A stretch of DNA of 64,000 nt, from NCBI RefSeq assembly GCF_004363245.1, contig NZ_SNYV01000011.1, positions 620,001 through 684,000 of the forward strand, read 5' to 3'. The stretch is from Sphingobacterium yanglingense (GTDB lineage: Bacteria; Bacteroidota; Bacteroidia; Sphingobacteriales; Sphingobacteriaceae). The position numbers were made by a program, and so were the translations under genes. The notes beneath the pieces were generated by a model. It made no database searches. It was not told where the DNA came from and saw only the letters and a program-made list of their open reading frames with translations. Numbering within the stretch: the first letter of the stretch is position 1; each line of letters opens with the position of its first letter. Of the stretch, positions 17,599 through 26,285 are shown in pieces.

Positions 17599-18774
17599 TT
17601 ATATACTTCTGCTTTTCAACTTCACTTCATCACCAAGAATAACCCCCATATCTTTGAGATAGTCCATAAGTTCCGCAAGAGTTTTATGCCTAGTAAGCTT
17701 AATAATATTGTGGAGCTTTTCGCCATCTTCGACCAGGTGAATACATCTAGTGTGTTTAAAAGAATACAGAGTTTCACCTCTACTGATACCGCATGCTTCT
17801 TTAACAGGGATAAACATCTTACGGAAGTAGCCTTCATAAACTGGATTTGGCCCAGGCATTCCGTCCTTCGTGAATAAATAATAATGTTTATTGTAACGAT
17901 CTAAATCTAATTCTGATAAGATACTTAGAAATTCATCATCTATCGGAATGTATTGCGTTGTGTTTTTTTTACTGTTTTCGCTTGGAACTTGTATTAATCT
18001 TCGATGCAGATCAATATCACCAATCTTGAGCAATCTAAGTTCAGCATCAGGGCGCATACAACTATAATAAATGAATCTACTGAATTGATATAAGTAGGGG
18101 GTATGCTCCTTCATACGCTCCAAAACCAAGCTAAACAGCCTATTATTAAAAGGTAAATTCCCCTTTTTCTGAACTGGAAGTCGCTTAATACCACTGCACA
18201 CATTCTCTTTTAAATAATCTGATTTATTTTCCTTGAAGAATTGTAGAAAAGTATGTATAGCCTGCAAATACAGGTTATAAGTTTTGTTAGATAACTCTCT
18301 GTTGATTTTCGCATAATTTACAAAATCAAATATATTTTCCTTAGTTATCTGATCTATTCGTTTATGATCGATATTCTGATCAATCAAATAATTTTTAAAG
18401 ACTAACAGTCGATCTTCGTAAGGTCCATAAGAGTTTTTCTTCAAGTATGATTTTGCAAACAACAGATATTCATCAATACATTTACAGATATTATATTTTT
18501 CGCTGTAACTATGATCCGAATAAAGATATTTCTCATACGGGTTAAAACCAGCTTCTAGTAATTCAGTGATTCCAGTTTTAACTAATTTTAATTGGGCAGT
18601 TCTTTCTTTCTTTGTATGAAGACAATTGATCGTATTAAAGACTTTAAATCTTTCATACATTTTACCATTAGGTTTTCGAAGTTCTTCGGGGATCAAATAA
18701 TGATAAGAGACAAACCATTCTTTTGTAATATCTCCACCAGCATCGTAAGAATTAATCAGCTTGTAAGTAGGCAT
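17599..18774 (-). CDS. int: Prophage integrase, tyrosine recombinase (Bacteroidetes type)
   Basis: 391 aa from ATG 18774 (MPTYKLINSY). The frame stays open into the tmRNA gene, so an upstream ATG at 18867 exists but lies inside ssrA and is rejected. The N-terminal half is a SAM-like core-binding domain (about 95-205). The catalytic half shows Arg in SCMRPDAELRLL, H-x-x-R in FKHTRCIHL, His in LTRHKTL, and the nucleophile Tyr in LMDYLKDM. It catalyses integration and excision at ssrA. Being leftward and last, it marks the right prophage end. Confidence 0.93.
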   Translation of the reverse strand: MPTYKLINSYDAGGDITKEWFVSYHYLIPEELRKPNGKMYERFKVFNTINCLHTKKERTAQLKLVKTGITELLEAGFNPYEKYLYSDHSYSEKYNICKCIDEYLLFAKSYLKKNSYGPYEDRLLVFKNYLIDQNIDHKRIDQITKENIFDFVNYAKINRELSNKTYNLYLQAIHTFLQFFKENKSDYLKENVCSGIKRLPVQKKGNLPFNNRLFSLVLERMKEHTPYLYQFSRFIYYSCMRPDAELRLLKIGDIDLHRRLIQVPSENSKKNTTQYIPIDDEFLSILSELDLDRYNKHYYLFTKDGMPGPNPVYEGYFRKMFIPVKEACGISRGETLYSFKHTRCIHLVEDGEKLHNIIKLTRHKTLAELMDYLKDMGVILGDEVKLKSRSI

Positions 18775-18832
18775 ATGTGTCCGTTTTTTGTCAGTACGCT
18801 TACTAACAAGCTGATTATCAGGTTCAATTTTG

Positions 18833-18862
18833 TGGAGCTGGAGAGATTCGAACTCTCGTCCA
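18833..18862. other. Probable phage attachment core in the 3' end of ssrA
   Basis: The T-arm and acceptor 3' strand of tmRNA (minus-strand TTCGAATCTCTCCAGCTCCA) directly border the integrase gene, the usual attachment target for ssrA-specific integrases. The exact core cannot be set without the copy at the other prophage end. The first bases past the discriminator are CAA, not the templated CCA. Confidence 0.6.
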
Positions 18863-19197
18863 AACATAGTATGATTTACGCTTTCTACATGCTTAGCTTC
18901 TCTTTAATTGTCGGGAGAGGGAAGGTGAGTCGCTTACCTATACCTTTCTCCGTATTTACTGTTTCTCACCGATGCTTAGTAAAATCACACCGGCCAGTTC
19001 TATAGTTCGATGCCCCAAATGTTAGACCGAAGAACATGACCTAACGGGACAAATAGCTATGTTAAGTCTAACTTAAGCAGCTAAGGCGTAGTTTTCTTCG
19101 CCAGTTAAAAGTGTGAAAGTTCAGATTAAAGTGCTAGACTAACAATGCACTGCATGCTTACATAACCATCGCTATCCTGTCAATTCCGGTCAGCCCC
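18833..19197 (-). ncRNA. ssrA: tmRNA (transfer-messenger RNA)
   Basis: About 365 nt. The 5' end GGGGCTGACCGGAATTGACAG and the 3' end CAGCTCCA form the 7-bp acceptor stem with one G-U pair, and the T-arm is GAGTTCGAATCTC. The tag frame reads GGC GAA GAA AAC TAC GCC TTA GCT GCT TAA (complement of 19073-19102), so the degradation tag ends GEENYALAA. The molecule rescues ribosomes stalled on broken mRNAs with SmpB. The terminal CCA is not encoded at this prophage-joined end and must be added enzymatically. Confidence 0.97.
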
Positions 19198-19211
19198 ATA
19201 GTTATGTCCTG

Positions 19212-19219
19212 CAAATTTA
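19212..19219 (-). promoter_or_regulatory. Probable -7 element of the ssrA promoter
   Basis: Minus-strand TAAATTTG, 14 nt before the mature tmRNA 5' end, fits TAnnTTTG. The precursor would be trimmed by RNase P. I do not see a good -33 partner. Confidence 0.45.
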
Positions 19220-19332
19220 CACATATTATCCGAATCTACGGCAGGATATCCAGCAATAATTACCTATTACAAACAATTTTCATTATATTGTGTTGTAATA
19301 TTCGTTAGTTAGTCATTAAAAGCAATAGAAAT

Positions 19333-20379
19333 ATGCCACTAAACAGTCAAAAGGACGCTGCTACTACGGAGAGCAAGCAAGAAACTTCGAAAGAACCAGT
19401 TAAGACAGGAACAACGGTGCCACCTACTACGCCGACTAAAGCAGCAGCAAAAGCTGCCACTACCAAGGGTCCTGCAAAAAAAGTTCCAACAGCTACTAAA
19501 AGCACATCAGATGTGGCGGCACCTGACGCTTCAACGAAAGCTCCAGCAGCTAAACCTGCAGTTGCAGCAAGTAAAACGCCAGCAGCCAAGAGTACAACAA
19601 GTGCGGCTAAACCTGCACCCGCGAAAACGACAACGACTAAACCTACCGTTACTGCAGCTAAAGCACCAGTAGCCAAGAGTACAACAAGTGCAGCTAAACC
19701 TGCACCTGCGAAAACGACAACGACTAAACCTACCGTTACTGCAGCTAAAGCACCAGTAGCCAAGAGTACAACAAGTGCGGCTAAACATACACCTGCGACA
19801 ACAACAACTAAGCCTGCCGTTGCTGCCGCAAAAGCGCCAGTAGCCAAGAGTACAACAAGTGCGGCTAAACCTACACCTGCGACAACAACTAAGCCTGCCG
19901 TTGCTACCGCAAAAGCGCCAACAGCCAAAAGTATAACTAGCACAGCTAAATCTGCTCCTGTAGTAAAAGCGGATACCAATGCTGCAAAACCGGCAAAAGC
20001 AACTTCAACTGCTAAGAAGAAGACAGCAACAGTAGCGAGTAATAGCGCTTCAATTGAGGCGGTACCAGCAGCTGTAAAGAAGAAAGAAGATAAAATGAAG
20101 AAAAAAGATATGAAAAAGAAGGATGCTAAAGTAGAGGTCGAGAAAAAAAACAAGAAAAAAGTAGCTGAAAAATCAAAAGACAGCAAGTCTTCTGCAAAGG
20201 CTACAAAAAAAGATAAAAAGTCAGAGGCAAAAAGCAAAGCCAAAAAGTCCTCAAAAAAAGACGGCAACAAGAAAGACAAAAAGAAACAAGAAGCCTTGAC
20301 CAAGCTAAAAGCAGTCATTAAAGACTTCTACAAAAAAGTCATGACTGACCAAAAGAAAAAGCCAAAGAAGAAAAAGTAA
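19333..20379 (+). CDS. Lys/Ala/Pro/Thr-rich histone-H1-like (AlgP-like) protein
   Basis: 348 aa of low complexity. Residues about 20-235 are Ala/Thr/Pro/Lys repeats of the form KSTTSAAKPAPAKTTTTKP, with 29-, 29-, 28- and 27-residue periods. Residues about 245-348 are almost pure Lys with Ala, Ser and Asp. There is no signal peptide. The composition matches bacterial histone-H1/AlgP-like proteins, which bind DNA through the basic tail. Disordered in isolation. The repeats mean length should vary between strains. It is host-encoded, just past ssrA. Confidence 0.8.
   Translation: MPLNSQKDAATTESKQETSKEPVKTGTTVPPTTPTKAAAKAATTKGPAKKVPTATKSTSDVAAPDASTKAPAAKPAVAASKTPAAKSTTSAAKPAPAKTTTTKPTVTAAKAPVAKSTTSAAKPAPAKTTTTKPTVTAAKAPVAKSTTSAAKHTPATTTTKPAVAAAKAPVAKSTTSAAKPTPATTTKPAVATAKAPTAKSITSTAKSAPVVKADTNAAKPAKATSTAKKKTATVASNSASIEAVPAAVKKKEDKMKKKDMKKKDAKVEVEKKNKKKVAEKSKDSKSSAKATKKDKKSEAKSKAKKSSKKDGNKKDKKKQEALTKLKAVIKDFYKKVMTDQKKKPKKKK
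19588..19990 (+). repeat. In-frame tandem repeat inside the histone-like gene
   Basis: The marker AAGAGTACAACAAGTGC recurs at 19588, 19675, 19762 and 19846, with a diverged copy at 19927. The spacings are 87, 87, 84 and 81 bp, all multiples of three. The first two units are nearly identical in DNA, so expansion was recent. Confidence 0.9.
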
Positions 20380-20423
20380 TGATATAAAAAAAGAGCGGAA
20401 AAACCGCTCTTTTTTTATATCAT
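20379..20423. terminator. Perfect 20-bp bidirectional terminator
   Basis: The arms 20379-20398 and 20404-20423 are exact inverted repeats around a five-A loop, with GAGCGG/CCGCTC at the tip and A-/T-runs outside. It serves both the histone-like gene and the convergent fabH, whose stop codons touch the arms. Confidence 0.9.
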
Positions 20424-21421
20424 TATATCATCCACTTAAAGAGACTCGCCCCCCAAGAGAACCCTGCACCAAATGCAGTCAACATTACCAAATCACCCGT
20501 TTTAATCTGTTTTAGGTTCTGCCATATACACAGCGGAATAGTAGCAGCAATAGTATTACCTAGGTATTCAATATTACTTAAAGCGCGGCCTTCCGGAATA
20601 TCCAACGCACGACCTACAGCATCAATGATACGCTGATTAGCTTGGTGTGGCACCAACCAATTGATATCATTTATTGTCAACCCATTACGGTCCATCACTT
20701 GAAAACAAGCATCACTCATAGACTGTACTGCATGTTTGAATACTGTCTTGCCATCCTGCTTCAAAAAGCGCTTATCAGCCATCGCGTCCTCTGCATCCAT
20801 AGGGTAGAGCGAACCTCCACCTTCTATATTCAAGAATGAGCGTCCTGAGCCGTTACTTCGTAAATATGCATCCATAATACCGCCTTCTGTAGATGGCTCC
20901 AACCACACCACACCAGCTCCATCACCAAAAAGAATATTGGTAGAGCGGTCATGTATATCTACATAAGTGCTGATATTATCCGCACCCACAACCAATACAT
21001 TTTTATAACGTCGCGTTTCGATTAGCGAAGCTCCCAAATCTAGGGCATACAAGAAACCCGAACATGCCGCATTCATATCAAAAGCCCATACATTATCTAG
21101 ACCCAACTTATCCGCTATAATATTAGCAGTAGCGGGCATTGGCATATCTGGTGTCGACGTCGCCACCAACAATGCATCTATATCATGAAGATTCTTGTTG
21201 TACTTAGCTGCCAAATCCTCAATCGCCCTCACCGCCATATCCGATGTTGCTAAATCCTCTTCTAGAATTCTTCTCTCTTTGATTCCAGTACGCTTCACAA
21301 TCCACTCGTCCGAAGTATCGCAGATTTTCTCTAAATCAGAATTAGAACGGGTATTCGCTGGTATATAACCACCAATACCAGTTATCGCTGCATAAAGTCT
21401 ATTCGGTACACCTACACTCAT
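20423..21421 (-). CDS. fabH: 3-oxoacyl-ACP synthase III (KAS III)
   Basis: 332 aa, condensing acyl-CoA with malonyl-ACP to start fatty acid synthesis, which in Bacteroidetes includes branched starters. The catalytic triad is Cys120 (MNAACSGFLYAL), His259 (LVPHQANQR) and Asn289 (YLGNTIAA). The family ending GAGFSWGASLFKW is present and the length is typical. It stands alone rather than in the plsX-fabH cluster of other bacteria, so it may be one of two fabH copies. ATG at 21421; no clear -7 is seen upstream. Confidence 0.95.
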   Translation of the reverse strand: MSVGVPNRLYAAITGIGGYIPANTRSNSDLEKICDTSDEWIVKRTGIKERRILEEDLATSDMAVRAIEDLAAKYNKNLHDIDALLVATSTPDMPMPATANIIADKLGLDNVWAFDMNAACSGFLYALDLGASLIETRRYKNVLVVGADNISTYVDIHDRSTNILFGDGAGVVWLEPSTEGGIMDAYLRSNGSGRSFLNIEGGGSLYPMDAEDAMADKRFLKQDGKTVFKHAVQSMSDACFQVMDRNGLTINDINWLVPHQANQRIIDAVGRALDIPEGRALSNIEYLGNTIAATIPLCIWQNLKQIKTGDLVMLTAFGAGFSWGASLFKWMI

Positions 21422-21743
21422 AAAAATCAGTAATCACATTAAATGCTTTTCAGCAGTCAAAACAAATTATTTTGTTATATCACTTAATGGGTTTATACAT
21501 TCAATGCTCATTAAGAGGCGTAAAAATAGACTTTTATTCCACAGTAGAAGAAAATAACCGATGATTTTGACAATTAGTTTACCGAAAAACAATCTATTTA
21601 GAATCGTTCTACGGATTTAATTTACTATTATATCGAGCGGTTTATAGCTGTCCAAATTTTATTCTAAATAACACCCTTTATCACGAATTTTAAACCGACC
21701 ACGCTATTCCATAATAGTACTTGTAAAACAACCACAAATCTTT
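21422..21743. other. Intergenic region between fabH and tRNA-Pro
   Basis: About 320 bp of AT-rich sequence without a credible ORF. It should contain the fabH promoter on the minus strand, and the tRNA-Pro -33 box begins at 21721. I see no other structured element. Confidence 0.5.
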
Positions 21744-21751
21744 TATTTTTG
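21721..21751 (+). promoter_or_regulatory. Promoter of tRNA-Pro
   Basis: TTG at 21721-21723, a 20-bp spacer and TATTTTTG at 21744-21751 match the Bacteroidetes consensus. The tRNA begins 10 nt further on. Confidence 0.75.
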
Positions 21752-21761
21752 GTTTCCTTTT

Positions 21762-21838
21762 CGGGATGTAGCGTAGCCCGGTATCGCGCCAGCATGGGGT
21801 GCTGGAGGTCGTCGGTTCAAATCCGGCCATCCCGACCA
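21762..21838 (+). tRNA. tRNA-Pro (anticodon GGG)
   Basis: 77 nt including encoded CCA. Acceptor CGGGATG/CATCCCG, anticodon arm CCAGC-ATGGGGT-GCTGG (anticodon GGG) and T-arm with GGTTCAAATCC. Its own promoter and terminator flank it. No integration scar is seen. Confidence 0.96.
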
Positions 21839-21846
21839 ACAATAGG

Positions 21847-21877
21847 AAGCTTTCTGTTCAAGACAGAAGGCTTTTTT
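21847..21877 (+). terminator. Terminator of tRNA-Pro
   Basis: An 11-bp stem AAGCTTTCTGT / ACAGAAGGCTT (one G-T pair) with a 5-nt loop is followed by a six-T run. Confidence 0.85.
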
Positions 21878-21988
21878 GTTTTGTAGACCGACAAAAGTTT
21901 ATCCTTACGGGTGACTCAAAATAAAAAATCAATACCTCTAGAGAGAAGTTCATTCCGTTGTCCCCACATAAGAATGGATTAGTTTTAC

Positions 21989-22058
21989 ACACATTTATAA
22001 TACATGAATACGAATTGTAAATGTCCAAAGCATGTTTATTATTTCTTATTTATCTTGG
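21989..22058 (+). promoter_or_regulatory. Putative LytTR operator and promoter of the 22063 operon
   Basis: ACGAATTGTAAAT at 22010-22022 matches the GCGGATTGTAAAC motif. A weaker copy (ACACATTTATAAT) lies exactly 21 bp upstream at 21989. Exactly 28 bp after the downstream copy is TATCTTGG (22051-22058), one mismatch to TAnnTTTG, and four bases later the ATG at 22063. Confidence 0.6.
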
Positions 22059-22062
22059 TCCG

Positions 22063-23097
22063 ATGAAATGTTTGCTACTATTCATTAGTCTTTTTATAAG
22101 CGTCAGCATCGCTACCGCCAATATGGGCGTCCCCTATCATGAAGGCTCTACACATTCTGCCATCTACGGGAGAGACTGCTGCGTTGTCTCAAGGGAAAAA
22201 ATAAACATTGATATCCACAACCGTACAGATTATGAAAATCGCCTCTATGCTGCATTTCATATCCGCTATAATATAGAAAGCGACAAGGAGCAGACCCTGC
22301 CGTTACTTTTTATTGGCAAGAGTCTTTCCCAAACAAAACATATAATCATCAACCAGCGGGCCATCACTTCTGTATCCATTGATAGTCTATCCCTATCCCG
22401 CTATCCCTTTTTGAGTAAGGATAGCATTAATGGATTCTACTACGCCCAATATACGGCCGATGAAAAAGTTCCCGTAGAACTAGACGAACTAATTTACTTC
22501 AACGCGCCGCTTCAAAAAGGCAGCAATACCATAGTCGTAGAATACGAAGCCGACTTTGTGTACAACAACTACGGCTTTACTGATGACTTTCAGGTTACCT
22601 ATTCCCTCTATCCCTCAAGATTCTGGAAGTCATTTGGTCCAATCGAACTAAACCTTAATCTCAACAACTTTGCTGAGGTTACAGAGTCAAACCTTGGCAA
22701 AGCCAATATACATGAAAACACTTATTTGTGGGAGATCAACGACCTAGAGCAGGACATCAAGATCATCATCAACTACAAATCCTCTTGGTTGGCCAAAGCC
22801 TTATTAGTCATATCGCCTGCGGGCATTGCATTATTTGCTGCTTTAGTTTTGTTCTATCTCCACTACCGATGGATGAACCAGACTAAAAGACGCACTTTGA
22901 TAAAATGGTTAGGCATTTTCCTTGTTCCTATATTCACTATCATCATCTTTCTCCTAGCATACCCATTCATAGACTATGTAATGGGCCAACAGTCCAAACA
23001 TGGCTATGTTTTTCTCGTTGTATTATATTATCCAGCGGCCGTATTATGCTATGGCATATTAATAGGACTCGCAAACTTCATATTTCGAAAAAAATGA
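22063..23097 (+). CDS. Exported membrane-anchored protein of unknown function
   Basis: 344 aa from ATG 22063 (MKCLLLFISL); an in-frame ATG at 22021 lies upstream of the -7 element and is rejected. It has a signal peptide cut near ATA-NMG, then a ~240-residue exported domain with two adjacent cysteines (GRDCCVV) and predicted beta structure. Three membrane helices follow at the C-terminus (ALLVISPAGIALFAALVLFY, WLGIFLVPIFTIIIFLLAY, VLYYPAAVLCYGILIGL). No family recognised. It is coupled to the next gene by ATGA and preceded by a LytTR-type operator. Confidence 0.75.
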   Translation: MKCLLLFISLFISVSIATANMGVPYHEGSTHSAIYGRDCCVVSREKINIDIHNRTDYENRLYAAFHIRYNIESDKEQTLPLLFIGKSLSQTKHIIINQRAITSVSIDSLSLSRYPFLSKDSINGFYYAQYTADEKVPVELDELIYFNAPLQKGSNTIVVEYEADFVYNNYGFTDDFQVTYSLYPSRFWKSFGPIELNLNLNNFAEVTESNLGKANIHENTYLWEINDLEQDIKIIINYKSSWLAKALLVISPAGIALFAALVLFYLHYRWMNQTKRRTLIKWLGIFLVPIFTIIIFLLAYPFIDYVMGQQSKHGYVFLVVLYYPAAVLCYGILIGLANFIFRKK

Positions 23098-24323
23098 AAA
23101 TCTCTTTCTTAATTCTTTTCTGTATCATAGTTTTCACTTCAAGCATCGGTAGAGCTACAGCGCAATCTGCCACTACAGATCAAACAGCGGCTATAGCCAA
23201 AAGTGCAAAATCATTCTACGATTGGTACTTCCAAAACGACTTCCCTTATTATGAGGTGATTCGTGCCAAAAATGGTAAATGTAAATTAGATACAGCTTCT
23301 TTCTTCAGCAAACTAAGAGCATTAGGCACCATCTCAGAACTATTTATAGTTCGAGAAGGAAAACGTGTAAAAGACTGTGCCGACTTTATGGCTTCTGTAG
23401 ACTACACAGAACATGAGGCGGCCGATGCATACGAATACGACATCCATTGTTCTGATTTCTACTATATGTACTGGATTAAAAGTCAAGAAACACCAAATAG
23501 CTTTGCTATCAAGAATGTAAAACAACATGGGCCGCAAGAAGGCACTGCCGACGTCTACGTAAACTATGGTGGTGCAGATGAATACCTCGTCACTATCAGT
23601 TTAGAGAAGGAACAGGGCAACTGGAAGATAATAGATATCAATACTATAGAAAAGGACGAGGCGTCGCTCATAAAAGCAAGACCCTTAATAGAAGACTTTA
23701 TCCCTCACGGATGGAAGACTATCGTACACGAGAGCGGAGACCTCAATAAGGATGGCATAGACGACCATGTGATTGTTATTGAAGACACCAAAAGCGAAAA
23801 TTTCAGGATAAACGATCGCCTGGGACAAGACACACTCAATCTCAATCCCCGTTTGATTATGGTATTTTTAAAAGAAAAAGATCATGGCTACACACTGGCT
23901 GCACAAAATGCTATCGGATTTATCCCCTCTGAGAATGACGAAGAATCCACCTGTCTGGCCGACCCCTTAATGACAGAAGGAGGGATAACCATTCAAAAAG
24001 GAATCCTTATCATTAGCTTCCAGTATTGGCTCAGTTGTGGTTCTTGGTATGTCAACAATGCGGATTACAAATTCCGCTACCAAGACGGAGAAATGAAACT
24101 TATTGGGTTTGACCATTCCGAATTTCACCGCGCCTCTGGTGAGCAGAGCAGTACCAGCATCAATCTTTCCACAAAACAAATGGAGCATACCACTGGGTAC
24201 AACATGTTTGATGACAGTGCCTCCAAACCCAAGAAAAGCAAGAGTAAGTGGAAAGGAGAGAAGGGGTATACCCTAGACCAGTGTAGTCCTAACACTTATT
24301 TCGAACTACTCGATATCAAATAA
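23094..24323 (+). CDS. Secreted protein with DUF3828-like N-terminal and calcium-loop-like segment
   Basis: 409 aa from ATG 23094, overlapping the previous stop. Signal peptide KISFLILFCIIVFTSS ending near ATAQS. The N-terminal part (AKSFYDWYFQND, a later QGNWKIIDI strand) resembles small periplasmic DUF3828-type domains. Residues about 215-235 contain ESGDLNKDGIDDHVIV, a D-x-N-x-D-G-x-x-D loop as in FG-GAP/dockerin calcium sites. The C-terminus carries several Cys and Trp (YWLSCGSWYVNN). The substrate is unknown. It is probably co-expressed with the upstream membrane protein under LytTR control. Confidence 0.75.
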   Translation: MKISFLILFCIIVFTSSIGRATAQSATTDQTAAIAKSAKSFYDWYFQNDFPYYEVIRAKNGKCKLDTASFFSKLRALGTISELFIVREGKRVKDCADFMASVDYTEHEAADAYEYDIHCSDFYYMYWIKSQETPNSFAIKNVKQHGPQEGTADVYVNYGGADEYLVTISLEKEQGNWKIIDINTIEKDEASLIKARPLIEDFIPHGWKTIVHESGDLNKDGIDDHVIVIEDTKSENFRINDRLGQDTLNLNPRLIMVFLKEKDHGYTLAAQNAIGFIPSENDEESTCLADPLMTEGGITIQKGILIISFQYWLSCGSWYVNNADYKFRYQDGEMKLIGFDHSEFHRASGEQSSTSINLSTKQMEHTTGYNMFDDSASKPKKSKSKWKGEKGYTLDQCSPNTYFELLDIK

Positions 24324-26079
24324 ACACACTGCTTTTCACCTTATAGCTCGTCAACTTATGTTGCAAGTCCGCGATATAGAGCTCCAATTCGTCCTTTGTG
24401 TCTGCCTTTAGACGCATTTGACTAGCAAACATATATTTTCGCGAATGCTCTCCGCTTCTTAGAATCACCTGAAATCGTCCAGTATAACCGGGCTGTCGTG
24501 CTGCGCGTTCTATGTAAAAAGTAACCTCATCAATATCAAATAGTTCATATCGTTTAGGCCACAGACTATTTATTTTCAACTGTTTGTTCGTTATTGTAAA
24601 CGGCTGCGGATCAACTCCTGCCTTACGTAAAAGCCAAAGAACAGCTCGCACTCCTAATGTTAGACTTAGAATAATCCAGATAAACCAGTAACTGTTTTCC
24701 CTATGTACAGTCTTTGCCTGAAGTACCTCTTTACCTTTCACAGGAGTCATTTTTTTATCTCGAATCAGCCCACGTATATCATCAGTTCGGATGTCTTTTT
24801 CGAGTAACTTATTAACTGTAGTTTGGTCAGTAATACGGTATATCGTTTTGCGGATACCTTGGTTGTTACCGAGTTGATCAAAATAGAAATAATGGTTACC
24901 ATTTTTCCATACAGCACCAAATTTATAGTTTACCGGCCCCACCTTTTGCCATGCCGTTGGGTCAACGGGTTCATCCAATTGAAAAATATGGGTGGATTGA
25001 GATTTAAGCCCTGGATCACGTCGTCCGCCCCAGTGTTCGCTCGTTTCTAAATAAAAGATCCTTTTGTTGTCCGAAAAAATCAACGGTTCGATCTCCGTAA
25101 AGTTCGATTCGTTGAAAGGATTTTCGTCTATACGCATCACCTTCTTTTGAATTGCATCATAATAAAATATACCAGACTTACTTAAAAAGAAGCTGTGAAA
25201 AATATGGCCTCCATGCAGGGATAGCTCTTTATATGGAGCATAGCTCTTATCAAAAGGTATTTTATTTACATAAACCATACCTTCTTTAGGATCTACAAGG
25301 TAGTTTTCTTGATTTTGAGCATCGAAAGCAAGTGCATGCAATTCGTTGTTGGCCTGTAGCGGGAGAAGGTCGTTCTTATAATATACATGTTTGTCGTCTG
25401 CAAGATAAACGAAGCTATAACGAATATCACCGTCATTGTATAACATCGGCAACTGCTGTAAGGATAACGGATCTGCTTTCGGTAAAAGCTCTCCTTGATA
25501 GTAAACCAATTTGCCATTTGTTGCAGCACGTGCACGTAATAATGGGCTGTATACCGTATTACCCTCTTGGAGATATTGGAGTGGATAGATATCCTTTTGT
25601 GGCTTATCGACTAATCCTGCACCATATAGTATTTTTTCTAGCACGAAAGCAATACCTGATAGATCATGATTGGGCACACTCATGGGGGCGCAGTAGCAGG
25701 TCATTTTGCCATCAGTAAAATATCCTTCCCCCAATGCTCTAGATGTAACTGGATCAAATCCCTTCACGATTCTGTTACCACAGTAGGCATTATTCTTATC
25801 TACTGCAAATTGGCGATTGGAGATATGTTCGTCTACCTCCCGAAAGCTAGCGACATCCGCTTCCTCAATCAGATAGTAACCACTACTGGGCACCACGGCA
25901 TAAATCCGATTATTATAATTTGTAAAGACGCCATTGATCTCCTTACCATCCCGATATAGATTACTTAAATTGGGGTCACCTCCAAATTCACCTAGCAAGA
26001 GCAAAATCGCTACAGTTAATAAAACTATCAAAAATAGAATACCTGTTACCTTTATCACCTTGACACCATGCTCTTTCAT
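24316..26079 (-). CDS. Membrane protein with DKNYY-like repeats
   Basis: 587 aa. An N-terminal membrane anchor (GILFLIVLLTVAILLLLG), then a large exported part with recurring Tyr-rich beta units (DKNNAYCGNRIVKG, ADDKHVYYKNDLLPL, DNKRIFYLETSEHW) like the DKNYY family. A second membrane helix follows at about 465-485 (SYWFIWIILSLTLGVRAVLW), and a cytoplasmic tail of about 100 residues that could form a PH-like domain (RYELFDIDEVTFYIE). It overlaps the convergent gene by 8 nt. The divergent promoter region carries LytTR-type repeats on this strand. Confidence 0.75.
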   Translation of the reverse strand: MKEHGVKVIKVTGILFLIVLLTVAILLLLGEFGGDPNLSNLYRDGKEINGVFTNYNNRIYAVVPSSGYYLIEEADVASFREVDEHISNRQFAVDKNNAYCGNRIVKGFDPVTSRALGEGYFTDGKMTCYCAPMSVPNHDLSGIAFVLEKILYGAGLVDKPQKDIYPLQYLQEGNTVYSPLLRARAATNGKLVYYQGELLPKADPLSLQQLPMLYNDGDIRYSFVYLADDKHVYYKNDLLPLQANNELHALAFDAQNQENYLVDPKEGMVYVNKIPFDKSYAPYKELSLHGGHIFHSFFLSKSGIFYYDAIQKKVMRIDENPFNESNFTEIEPLIFSDNKRIFYLETSEHWGGRRDPGLKSQSTHIFQLDEPVDPTAWQKVGPVNYKFGAVWKNGNHYFYFDQLGNNQGIRKTIYRITDQTTVNKLLEKDIRTDDIRGLIRDKKMTPVKGKEVLQAKTVHRENSYWFIWIILSLTLGVRAVLWLLRKAGVDPQPFTITNKQLKINSLWPKRYELFDIDEVTFYIERAARQPGYTGRFQVILRSGEHSRKYMFASQMRLKADTKDELELYIADLQHKLTSYKVKSSVFI

Positions 26080-26216
26080 TTACTTTTATCTTTTTGTTTT
26101 TAAGCTCGTATTTAATTCTTAAAGACCAATCCCCTTATGTCTCATACTAATACAATTGTCCCATAACTACCCAAGAATAGTATTCTCCCCCAACTAGATT
26201 TCCCTACTAATTAGCG

Positions 26217-26285
26217 TAAAAGTAGAGTAAAAAGCCACAGTCTCCTAGCTATTTTATGATTCGCTCCCCTCAGTTTACAATTTGT
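26217..26285 (-). promoter_or_regulatory. Putative LytTR operator and promoter reading left to the DKNYY gene
   Basis: On the minus strand ACAAATTGTAAAC (26285-26273) and GCGAATCATAAAA (26264-26252) are 21 bp apart. TACTTTTA (26224-26217), close to TAnnTTTG, follows 27 bp later. The gene starts 138 nt beyond, so a longer leader is implied. Confidence 0.45.

Larger units (their letters stand above)
1..18832. mobile_element. Integrase-proximal part of a siphovirus-like prophage inserted in ssrA
   Basis: The stretch holds a colinear tail module (connectors, tail tube, tail-assembly chaperone with frameshift, tape measure, distal tail, fiber), a lysis module, small accessory genes and a tyrosine integrase whose 5' side abuts the 3' end of the tmRNA gene. 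Structural genes overlap or nearly touch. Gene order is that of long-tailed phages, with the tape measure directly after the chaperone. The capsid, packaging, replication and repressor genes and the other attachment site would lie to the left, outside the window. Structural genes show no frameshift damage, so the element may be functional, but this cannot be judged from one part. Confidence 0.93.

Noticed and set aside
18775..18867. N-terminal extension of the integrase into ssrA
   Set aside because: The frame is open there only because the tmRNA 3' end has no in-frame stop. The residues match no integrase N-terminus, and a good ATG exists at 18774.
19565..19950. CRISPR-like spaced repeats
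   Set aside because: Units are directly adjacent, a multiple of three, and in frame within a gene. No CRISPR array or cas gene is seen in the window.
19347..20318. 323-aa ORF on the minus strand
   Set aside because: It is the antisense shadow of the Lys/Ala repeat gene: low-complexity codons lack stops in that frame. It has no promoter or start signal.
22905..23093. N-terminal extension of the 23094 gene
   Set aside because: It overlaps the upstream membrane protein fully in another frame and lacks a signal peptide. ATG 23094 starts with one and is ATGA-coupled.
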